Assembly: GCA_028386065.3 (NCBI GenBank)
Contig: JAKUCV010001604.1
Span: 195,348-259,347 of the forward strand
Reading direction: 5' to 3'
Source: Turnera subulata
Lineage: Eukaryota > Streptophyta > Magnoliopsida > Malpighiales > Passifloraceae
Length of the DNA stretch: 64,000 nucleotides
Both the position numbers and the translations under genes were made by a program. The notes beneath the pieces are model-generated. The model was not told the origin of the DNA. It worked only from the letters and a program-made list of their open reading frames with translations, and ran no database searches. Shown piece by piece: positions 50,171-60,170 of the stretch (within the stretch, counting starts at the first letter, position 1; each line of letters begins with the position of its first letter).

Positions 50171-50938
50171 ATCCATATAAAGGATTGAGTCTACTCTATG
50201 TCAGAAAACACTAGTCTAAGAGTCTAACATTTGTAGAGGTTGTTTTGTAGTCATCTTTGATGACTCCTTCTGTAAATACTTATAAAAAAAGTATTAACTA
50301 ACCAAGCCCGTAGAATCCACTAGTAGGCTAGTATTTATAAAACCTCGGAAGCATCTCCATACGATTATCTATTTACGTCTAATTCACGATGTGCATCTCT
50401 ATTCCCTTAATTTCCGCATTTACTTTATTGGTATTTACTTTAATGGTGATCAAACAATCCAATCTTCTTTATTTCTCTTAGCCAAACTAACCTACTGGTA
50501 AGTGATAGTCTCTGCACAGTCCATGGGAGACGACCTCGCTATAAACGATTTGTGCACTTGCAAATTTACCTTAAGTATCTTAGAATCTCCCTTCGTTTGC
50601 ATATAATATTGATGCATAACTGGAGGATCGTGTGGGCTTGAATTTATCGTCCAATTAAAAAGAAGGGAAAAAAATGGGTTGATTTTATTTATGAGTTAAT
50701 TTGATAGTTTTGATTTTGAAAGGTTTAAGGTCTGGGATGCACGATTTTATAAGGACTGTATCAAAACTATGACGGTTCGTTTAATTACGCGCGCCGACAA
50801 TAATTGAATTCGGTTGGGGTATAATATACCTAGTAGAACGTTTATTTTGTTTCACGATGCCCCGCCACTAGCCCGTCCACTCTCTTTTACTTTCTTCTCC
50901 TACAAGGTTAGGGATTTGTATCATTGAGAAGATTTGGC
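50171..50938. other. Region upstream of the cystatin-like gene
   Basis: No gene is seen. It presumably holds the promoter; a pyrimidine-rich stretch (50880-50900) lies close to the start codon. No TATA box could be assigned with confidence. Confidence 0.35.
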
Positions 50939-52894
50939 ATGGATCAGTCAAATCCTTCAGGTCTAATGGGGAAGAATCGTTCAAGGAAGAAGGCTTCAAA
51001 GAGAAAGAATTTCGATACTGCTCCAGCGGATTCCCAAATTCTAAAGATTTGGGACGACGCTCCTAACGATTTTGGAGGACTGGCTAGATTCTTTTTGATG
51101 CGCCGTGGGGATGGTGATCAAACCGAGGGCGAACGTCGAGTCGTAAATCGCATTCTCAATGGGCTCTATCGTTTCCGTGTACAGCTAGAGAAGGCTTCCC
51201 TTGTCCAACGTGAATCTCAGTGCGAATTAAATCTTATTCCTTTGCCTACAGATGATTCTACGGCCGACAAAGATTCCGAGGAGGAGAACAGCGTTTCTAT
51301 GTCAGATATCCTGGAGATCTTTTCTGTTTTAGGGATATATAAATCAACGACGTCCACGTATTTGGCTAGTTTGCCGAATGATGAAGAAGATGAATATTTT
51401 CATCGTCCTCCGTTGATGATTAGTAGCATGCCGCAGGAGCCGAGTGGACCGGTAAGACCCTTTTTCGGCACGGTTTAGGGGGGTATGGACGGTTGGGATT
51501 TCCAGGGTTTCCCTACTGGTACTGGGGATATCAACCTCGAGAAATTTACCAGGGTACTGGAGAAGCCTGTCCCTGACCACCTCATTCCGGAGCAAGTCTA
51601 TCAGTATCTGCACCACCTCACCATAGTGTACGACTGTGCCGAAGCGGCTGTGGAGACCTACAATAACAAAATGGTTAGTAGTAATTTAATTAATCTATAT
51701 TCTTTTTTGGACAATTAGCTAGAAAAATACTATATATTTAGTGGAGTAGCAGCACTATCTCATATTGTGGGTTGATTAATTATTTGCCTTATCGAATTCC
51801 TTTTGTTGTTTATAGGGACAAAAACTGGTTCTCCTGGCAGTTACCAACGCCAATTTTGTAAACGTTTATCCCCCACAAACCTATTATATAACACTCATGG
51901 CTTATGACTTGGTAACTGATCACATTTGGACCTGCACAACTGAGGTTTTGTATATCTGGTTGTCGGATGATCCCTTTGACAAATATATCGTTAGGGCCTT
52001 TCACCGGGAGGAACTTGCCGGCGCCGATGCATCCACCTACCTAACAGGTATGCACGCCAACAGATTAAACAACTCTTTTATTTTTCTTCTTCCATACCCG
52101 CGTTGTTGTTGTTTATATATACTACTTCTGATATTTGTATATATTTCCATTGTGTATGTTCCCTTTCTTTTCTCTCTTTTCTGTTTTTTTTTTTTTTGCA
52201 TTATTCAGGTCCTCTTGTCCTAAGTCCTCGCATGATTACAGTTGCTGAGTATACTCTTCAGTTTTACAACACAAAAATGGTTTGTCTCTTTCCATATCCA
52301 TTTTCCTGTATATATATATATATATACAAGCCTACAAAACTTTAAGAATTTTATTAATTAGACAATGACTAAATTATGGTATCCAATCTAAAAATCTTAA
52401 ATTATCATTTAAATTCAACCTAGGCTCCCAAATAATTTAATTGAAATTATTCTTACTTCGTAAAATTAACCAAAAAACCACACAATTAATTAAATAGCAA
52501 GTACCATAAATTTAGAGTACATAATATGTGTTAAAATAGGCATGAGTAACCAAATATTGCACACGGTAGTTTGTACTTGATTTGGGATTTGATCAAAACC
52601 AATAGTATGTGGCTAACCAATCATTGTGACAAAAGAAAAAAACTGCAGTTTTAGAAGAATTGAAGCGGAAGAATTAAGCCCTTATCAGCTGGTTTCAATC
52701 CTTTATTCTCTGGGCTATAGGTATTCAAAAGCCTGTATTGATCGCTATTAGTCTAATCTATATATGCAGCCACACTCCTACTCCCTGTCCATCAGCTGAG
52801 CCAAACCACCTCCTCCTACTATTGAAATTCATTGCCTGTCAACAGACTACCCTTTTTGTCCCGCTGGGACAGCACTGGCACAACCTCCTTCCCT

Positions 52895-52955
<61 letters not shown>

Positions 52956-54566
52956 TGATAAATGCAGCCAGTAATTAAATCGCAAAGAACATCAATATGA
53001 AAAAAAAAAAAGGCTTCTTGGAGATATTGAGCAGGAGAAACAACTGAAAAATTTGAGAGATCTTTTTTTTTTTGATACTAAAATTTGAGAGATCTTTCTT
53101 TAGGGTTCACTCTTAAACGATCCCATATATATTTTGACAATATTTTAAGGCATAGTAACGTAAAAATGTGCGATCCAAATTGCGTTTTTTATAACCTTTG
53201 TATATACACACATACACACACGGCTCTCCTCATCTATCTTTGGTTTTTTTTTTTTTTAAATTAATTGCTCACGTTCTTTTTCTTTTTCCGTTTTTTTTTT
53301 GCTAGGGGAAAGATGTGAAGTTTAAGGAGGTCTCACGCGTATTACGATATGGATTCAGTGGACAGAGATATGTAATAGTACTAAGTGGTCTAGACAAGCA
53401 GGAAACCCACCTCACTTATTTGACTGAGGTTTTTCTTCCCCATGGATTCCCGACATATGAAGGACCTGTAAAAGAATCTGATTGTAAAGTATTACGTTTT
53501 CTGGATCTACCACCAAACCAAGGTAATAGAAAAAATTGTGGTCTCATCATCTGTCGTTTTTTTTTTGGTGATGGAGTTGGTTTGACCCTTCATTTTTTGC
53601 ATTGTTTTCCCCTATGTATATGTTGGAATATAGATTCATAAATTTCGTTTTCCAGCGTCAATAGTTAATTTGTGCTGCTGTTTTTGACTCTTTTCTTTTT
53701 GGATTTAAGCAGAGTTAGATCTCAATCCTCACCTTGGACGATACGCTGCAAAAGGTGTGCAATTTCATCCTCAGCCTCTGTTTCTAAATATATGTGCTAT
53801 ATCTAGCTATCTGATGATGGATGCTTATGGTATTGTTTTTGCAATTTGAGCTAACTCTCGTTCTTTCAAGTTAAAAGATGGATTAACCCGCCATTGGTTT
53901 TCATTCCACTCCTCTTTTAAAGATATTGAAATTAGCTTTAATGGCATATACACGCTGCAATTTTTATCCTGAAAATTTATGTGCCAATCTTTGTTAATTA
54001 ATTGTTACGTTTGATTGCCGCGTTGTTTATAATGTTGTTTCTTTCGTTACGCAGAGAGAGTATCTATTCCTCTTGATGATCCTTGCCATTCTGAAATCAT
54101 CAAGAAGTGTGCCGAGTTTGCTGTGAAGTGTTACAATAATAGAATAAAGGTTAGGCTCTCTCTTAACATCAAATATTAGTGCATCTACCAAATTAATGGA
54201 TGCATCCTCACGTGGTATATATATATATATATATATGCTGCATGGTCAATTACCATCTTTACTAATTGCAGAAAATTTGTGTACCATTCTGATGCTTCTT
54301 TTTTTTTTTTTCTTTTGATGTGGTTTTAGGATGCAAGGCTGCAGCTTGTGGAGGTCAAGGGTGCATCTTTCCATCTGTCTTGGGGTGATACATACGAAAT
54401 AACCTTACGGGCCAAAGACGAATCAGACAGTTACTCACTCCCCTGTGTAGCTACAGTTATTCATGTTCAGGACAGTGATGGAGATTCTACTACTTTCGTG
54501 GTGATCATGTTTTTGCGAGGGCTTGTAGAGTCTTCTTCTCAAGTTATTTGTTCGCAGGCACACTGA
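50939..54566 (+). CDS. Protein with three diverged cystatin-like repeats
   Basis: Proposed exons: 50939-51451, 51506-51673, 51816-52047, 52209-52279, 53306-53522, 53713-53754, 54055-54149 and 54330-54566, giving 524 aa. The ATG at 50939 is preferred over the non-ATG frame upstream. Residues 12-23 are strongly basic (KNRSRKKASKRK, possible nuclear signal), followed by an acidic stretch. Three repeats (about 205-300, 313-395, 430-520) have the helix-then-strand pattern of cystatins: an AxxxVxxYNNK-like helix, then strands ending YYITLMAYD, YVIVLSGLD and YEITLRAKD. The inhibitory QxVxG loop is absent from all three, so protease inhibition is doubtful. Each repeat is interrupted by a phase-0 intron right after the YNNK helix. 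Removing the 54-nt segment 51452-51505 is needed to avoid a TAG at 51476. Plant cystatin-related proteins are the nearest family; function unknown. Confidence 0.7.
52896..52952 (+). repeat. Poly(C) run of 57 bases in an intron
   Basis: An uninterrupted C homopolymer inside the fourth proposed intron of the cystatin-like gene. It creates a spurious polyproline frame. Confidence 0.95.
53048..53097 (-). mobile_element. Tail-only micro-insertion in the same intron
   Basis: aaatttgagagatcttt (53048-53064 and 53081-53097) flanks only a T-run plus gatact. This equals the terminal end of the SINE at 14331 (T-run, gatac). Confidence 0.75.
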
Positions 54567-54712
54567 CTAGGGGTAGGCTGCTCACTGCTGTGTTAGCAAT
54601 GTGTTTCCTTCTATTGCTAGCCTCTAATTTGGATGTAAGCACTTATATTTCCCCGTGAGGGTGTTAATTTATTGTCACACAATCTGGTGGGGATGGAGAT
54701 AAGGAGAGAAGT

Positions 54713-55000
54713 AAGTGGTTTGTTTACAGTGCTTCCTTCGTAATCTCCAATGCTGAACCTCTCAGATCGTGGAAAGGCCCTCGAAGAAATTTCCATTTAC
54801 TGGGCAATAACACGTGACTATAGCTTATTATACCAACCTCCTTGTTTTTACGAGTTGTTAGCGCCCTTAACCGCTGCATTTATATTAGTGCATCCCGTAT
54901 GTATAACGTCTGTTTCTTTGCTTGTACTCACAGTCCTCTGTAAATATATCCATCAATAAAGATAATCGTTTGCATCAAAAAAAAAAAAAAAGTGGTTTGT
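54713..55000 (+). mobile_element. Short retroposed fragment (5'-truncated LINE tail or processed copy)
   Basis: aagtggtttgt (54713-54723 and 54990-55000) flanks about 266 bp that ends aataaagataatcgtttgcatc and an A-run. The 3' end resembles plant LINE tails. The frame 54750-54959 lies inside it and shows no known domain. Confidence 0.65.
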
Positions 55001-55130
55001 CCCGGGAAATGTAATGTTGTTTTTGTGGTGAACAGGGGGCTTTTACGGCCATCTATTCATTACTGCAAACCATGATACAAATCTTGATCCTAAAGCTCCA
55101 ACCAGGTCATTCGTTTTACGGCCATTCTTG

Positions 55131-55325
55131 TAGGTCTCTCTTGGACCTCTTATTATTATTAGCTACTGATTTACGTAAATCCATCAATCTATTTCGTGGA
55201 CCTTTTTATTATCTTCTGTTGGGCTGGGCTTTGTCGAATCCGGGTAGTTGTAAGTTTTGAACAGTAAAGTGCATGAGATACGATAATAATTAGCAATTAT
55301 GAAAAAAGATAATAAGATATAAATG
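55131..55325. repeat. Duplicated block shared with 39054-39260
   Basis: Same words in the same order and orientation as the partner, with small indels. Element termini were not identified. Confidence 0.75.
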
Positions 55326-55349
55326 ATCCCCCTTCACAAAGGTCAACGT

Positions 55350-55393
55350 AATAGGGTGTGTAGCATAGCATAAAAAAATAGGGTGTGTAGCAT
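55350..55393 (+). mobile_element. Tail-only micro-insertion
   Basis: aatagggtgtgtagcat (55350-55366 and 55377-55393) flanks agcata plus a short A-run. Confidence 0.6.
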
Positions 55394-55924
55394 CCAATAT
55401 TTATGAAACTCTTGTCTTATTCTCCATGTGGGGATCCTATGGGCTATATCAGTTCATTCTTCCTTATGAATCCGTTGATGCTCTTGTAGTCGACCGAGAC
55501 CCTCCCTACTCCATTCCTAATGTATATCAAAATTAAGTCAGGTCAACTCCACTTTCACTCGTTTCAGATCATTATCCTCTCTCCAAAAAAATAACCTAAT
55601 CGATGTGTGACCCCGATATTGATGATCCTTTCAATAAAAAAAAAAATTATGATCCTGAAACTTTCTCATTCCTCTCCAATGCGGAATCATGTAACAATTG
55701 GTGGATTGCAACACATTGCAAGACTGGTCAACCTAATTAAATAACAATAAATTATATATATATATATTATTCTTTTTTTGAGAAATAATAAATTATATAT
55801 ATACTATAAAGAACAAAAAGTGGAGGAAAATCCCAATCTCTATTATGGCTCGTAAATTCCATTACATTCGAACATGAGCACGTAAACTGTAAGTTCATGG
55901 ACAAATACACATTTTTTCTCAAAC

Positions 55925-56112
55925 TATCTAGTTTCTTCAACTGGTAGTTCCATATCATACAACAGTACGCCTGTGCCTCCAGTTAACCAAATCACAGTAA
56001 AAAGCTTCAAAATTCAGCACCTTTGCATTTAATTTCCTTGGAAACACCATTCACCAGAAGAGAACACGTACAATCTTCAACCATTACATCCATGATCGCA
56101 ATTGCTAACTGA
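55925..56112 (-). other. Conserved 3' flank of AVT gene 2
   Basis: Aligns with 9650-9839 beyond the stop codon of gene 1. It is likely the 3' untranslated region. Confidence 0.5.
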
Positions 56113-59100
56113 TCAGTATTGCTTCACAATGTCGGATACCGAAGTGTATGTCCCAAGGATTGCACAAACAATCCCAAATGAAGCAACCGTGATACTCGAG
56201 ACAATCTGGTTTTACAAAATCAAAATCGTGTTACTAAATGCACGAGTCAATTCATTGGTAAGCTGGAAAGTTAAAGATGTAGTTGCACTCAAAAGGAAGA
56301 ATATTATAAAAACCAAGATAATGTTGCAGTGCTCAATCATAAATTCTTGGAAAAAAAAAATGGATTGACTTATTAAGGCCACTAGTTTGAAGTTACGTGG
56401 TGGTAAAGATATGGGATATTTTAGGAATTAAATATAAATACATTGCTATCCACTTACTTGAATCCTTGAAGCTTTCTGGCCCATGATCTTTAAAAAGCAC
56501 AACGATGGCGTGATTACGGACTGATCAGAGCCAGAAAACAAAAAAAAAAAAAAAACATCAGAACTCCGCAATTATATTATATTCATCAAATGTTTCTAAA
56601 GTAAATAGTATACTTGACATGCTACATGTTGAAAGTAAATTAAGATGCATGCAGCAATCCATCACTAAATTTGGTTTTTCTAAAAGCTACTTATGAATGG
56701 ATGTCGCTTTTTTCCTTTTTTATCAAACATAATAATGGGTGAGAATAATAATTCTCATCTAATTTCGTGTCATTCTTATATAAAATTTAGTACATTAAGT
56801 ATTTAACCACATCACAATTTTTTTTTTCAAAATAAAAATGCCTTTCTGATATTTTAGTGTAAAATATTAGAAGCAAGGGAATTCCTCTTTCTGGGTGTAT
56901 TATGGGCTTATGCTAGGAGTCATTGGATCTTACCACCAGTAAACACAGAAGAGAACCGATCAAAGCCATGACAAGACCTGCGATCACCATTGACATGGCA
57001 AATACGAGTTTAGAAGAATTTCATGGTAGAGAATTTGAATAAAAGCAATAAGCTGATTGTCGTATTGTATATAAATTATTCATTTAATAATCTTTTTTTA
57101 CTCAATTAATTAATTTCTTTCCATGTCATCCATCAGAATGCTCAAGCTTTTCTTGTTTTGGATTCCTTATTATTGACTGTGATCTTCAACTTTTTTTTCC
57201 TCTTTTTAGATGGTCCAATCAAAGGATGAGACAAATCAAAGAATAAAATATTTGGAGGTTAGAAGAAAGAATGTCCCGTATTACCGAAGAAAGGAAAAAG
57301 GAGTGCAACAAGAACCGTAGACACAACAAGTGTCGTTCTTAGAAGAATGAAGCACCCATAAGTATTGGAAACTTCTGGGGGCAATAACCCTTCCAAGCCT
57401 CTAGCCAATGGGATTATCAATAAAGGATACTTCACAAATGGGGTGGCCACCTGCACACACATAGAAATATCAAGCATTTAATCAATTCCATTGAACATTT
57501 AATTAGCCCTCCTAAGTTCCTAACGCTACTTTTTTGAGGAAAAAAAAAAAAGGAAATATTGTCCCCCCCCCCCCCCCCCCTACNTGGACTAGTATTATAT
57601 ATATAGAATGTCATATTCAACTACATCCCAATCCATTTTAAAAAAAAAAAATTATATCAAACAAACATAACCCAAGACAAGAAGAATCCAGAAAGTCATG
57701 CTTACCGTAGTCCATAATGCAATCTTGGAAACAATAGAATTCGGGGGCATGTTCAAAGTTATTTGAGACAGTGTGGCCTCACCAAACATGGTATATCCTA
57801 TTACTGCCACACCTCCATACAACAAAAAGCACGCCGAAAAGCTACAAAATTGAACAAGAACAAGCGCACGTTCATGAGACTAAACATATTTGTTAAGCCA
57901 ACTAATTAATAAGTAACAAAATAAATGCTCTGCCAGAAAAAAAAAAAGCCAAAAAGGCAAATATTGTTGTGTACCATGTAAGAGATGCCTTGGTGAATTT
58001 TCTCTTATCAGACATTGATTGGTAGATATTAGGGAACACAGAGTGGCCAGCAAAACAAAACCCATAAACACCCATTGCAAATGGAATGCCACTCCATTTT
58101 ACTGCTGGAGCAGTTTGATGGAACCCAATCCCATTGACTGTGCCCAGATATACCAGACTGAAAACCGTTAAAATTGCCGCCAAAATTCCCATAGCTGCAA
58201 TCACCATCAGAACCATGTATATACACATAAGATATCCAACAAATAAAATAATTATATATGTGTTCAGTTCCTACAATATTAGGAGGAAGTTGTGCTGCAA
58301 GATGACGTAAATTAAGCACCTGAAACATATGCTACTACTCGAAGATCCTTTAGAAAACATATGGGTAGAAATATAAGACCAGCTAGTATTCCAAAGCATT
58401 GAGTGGAGTTAAGATGTAAGCCAAACAGATCCAAGGATGTTCCTGGGAATAGATTGGTAAGATTATCCCCTTCCATAGTGATAAATTCCACACAATAGGA
58501 CTGCAAATATGGGAAGAAAGAAAACAATACAGATTAGCTCAACTCTATATATATATCTATATATATAAAGTAAATATAAGATGAGGATTTGAAGGGTGTC
58601 ACTTACGTATAATTCTGTATACAAAATGATCTGCGTCAAAGTCCAAAACAAGACAATTTTAGTAAAAAAAAAATAGCATAAAAATTTTGAGAGAAACAGA
58701 AAGCGCGTAAAGACAAACAAATGAGTTCATAACCTCCGCAAAAGCAGTTTCTTTTTGGCGGGCAAGTGAAGTTAAATAGTAGTAGAAGAATCATATGTGT
58801 CGCGGTCTCGCGGATAGAAAGGCCAAGGAAGGATGAAAAGGCCGGATTTGCAAAAATTTCCAACAGTGTTGGAAATGATTACGATGCATTTAATTGTGGC
58901 TCGTCAGAACAAGACAGTGCTTTTTTTAAAGAAAAAAGTACTAGTGGTGTCAATTTGTCCTTGCTCCGGATTTTCACCAGAGTACAATACACAGCCTTCG
59001 AAAATGTAACAGACTCAAACGTCACTACCATTGTATTAAAGACCATATTTAGCCCATCACACGCGTAGTAGAACAAGACAATGATTAATGATATGCACAG

Positions 59101-59835
59101 CAGAAGAAAAGACAGCACAGAAAAGGAAAGTTGGCCCTGATATTGGACAGCACAGGCGACAGAATCTTGCTAAACTGGGATTTCGTATGATCAAGGGTTG
59201 AGTTTCGGACCTAAATGAGCAGTTTCAGATCCAAGAAATTCTTATACGAGGGATCTTAGGAAAAGAATGAAAGAAACTCACAGAAACTGCAATACGACCA
59301 GATCTCCCGAAAGCAACTTCACCCATGTCTTCGTAGCTCACAATGCCCTGTTTGCTCTCGAACATTTGCCTCATGAGATTTGCAGTGTAACAGCACACAA
59401 GCCCAAACACAACCAGCACCACCAAGCTCGCCCACCCTGCTTCTTTAATCGTGTTCGGTACTGATAGGATCCCAATTCCCATCATTATATTAATAGCTGC
59501 AATAATTCAGTCCATAACAAATTAAGAACAAACATAATTAAACCCGATGAATCATGTATGTATGTGTGTATATATATATAAAACATGGGAGGCAAGGAAG
59601 CTAGCTAGCTAGCTATAGGCGCAGGCGGCTTACCATTGAAGATGGTTTGAGTATAGCTGCATCCATTTTCTCCAACACTGAAAGAAGCACGAAAAGAAGC
59701 AGTGGACAAGGACATGGAAGGGTGCATTGACAATAGTGAGGGTGGATTTGAGTATTCACTGGGATCAATATTCTTTTCGTAGTCATTATCGTAATCATCT
59801 TGGGGCACAGAACCGAGCAAAGGAGCTGCGTCCAT
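56113..59835 (-). CDS. Vacuolar amino-acid transporter, AVT1-like (AAAP family), gene 2
   Basis: Ten exons from high to low: 59634-59835, 59282-59496, 58607-58630, 58320-58500, 57975-58194, 57706-57841, 57285-57450, 56934-56977, 56458-56520 and 56113-56205. The frame stays open for 447 aa with GT-AG junctions. Exons 2-10 have exactly the same lengths as in gene 1 (9840-13219). Exon 1 is 63 nt longer, adding a Ser/Pro/Met-rich insertion (about residues 27-50) to the cytosolic N-terminus. Family signatures include [36 protein letters not shown] and [19 protein letters not shown], ending [12 protein letters not shown]. Members of this clade exchange protons for amino acids, mostly at the vacuolar membrane; substrate unknown. 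Intron 6 contains a C-run and one unresolved base (57584), outside the coding sequence. Confidence 0.9.
57563..57584 (+). other. Poly(C) run next to an unresolved base
   Basis: Eighteen C (57563-57580) are followed by tacn. The N at 57584 lies in intron 6 of AVT gene 2 and marks an assembly uncertainty. Confidence 0.95.
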
Positions 59836-60170
59836 GCTGACTATGATTAACCTTAACCTTGAAGAAGATCAACTTTGTTATATATCAAAGTTAAGAGTAA
59901 TCCTTATTGTTTCTGTATATCTTTCCTCTTCCGGCTTCCCAGTACCAGAAATATATATATATATATGAGATGGTGTTAAGTGTCACTTATTGGTATGACA
60001 AGACTCTAGCAATTACTTCGAAGGAAAGCTCCAGAACACAACGACACAGATAGAAAAGAGAGAATGACAGGAGAGAAAGGACCAGAAGATGGGTGATTAC
60101 TGATTTCTACCCATCTATCCTAGTTATATATATAGATATATCATATACCGGCTAGCTATAAGCCAACAAT
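59836..60170 (-). promoter_or_regulatory. Conserved promoter-proximal region of AVT gene 2
   Basis: Aligns with 13220-13620. Shared TATA-like ttatatat (59878-59885), gaagaagatcaactttg and atggtgttaagtgt. The role is inferred from conservation between the paralogues. Confidence 0.4.

Larger units (their letters stand above)
55001..55924. other. Intergenic between cystatin-like gene and AVT gene 2
   Basis: Contains the duplicated block 55131-55325 and a micro-insertion. No gene is seen. Confidence 0.4.

Noticed and set aside
52738..52974. Plus-strand frame ending in polyproline
   Set aside because: It is produced by the 57-base C run within an intron.
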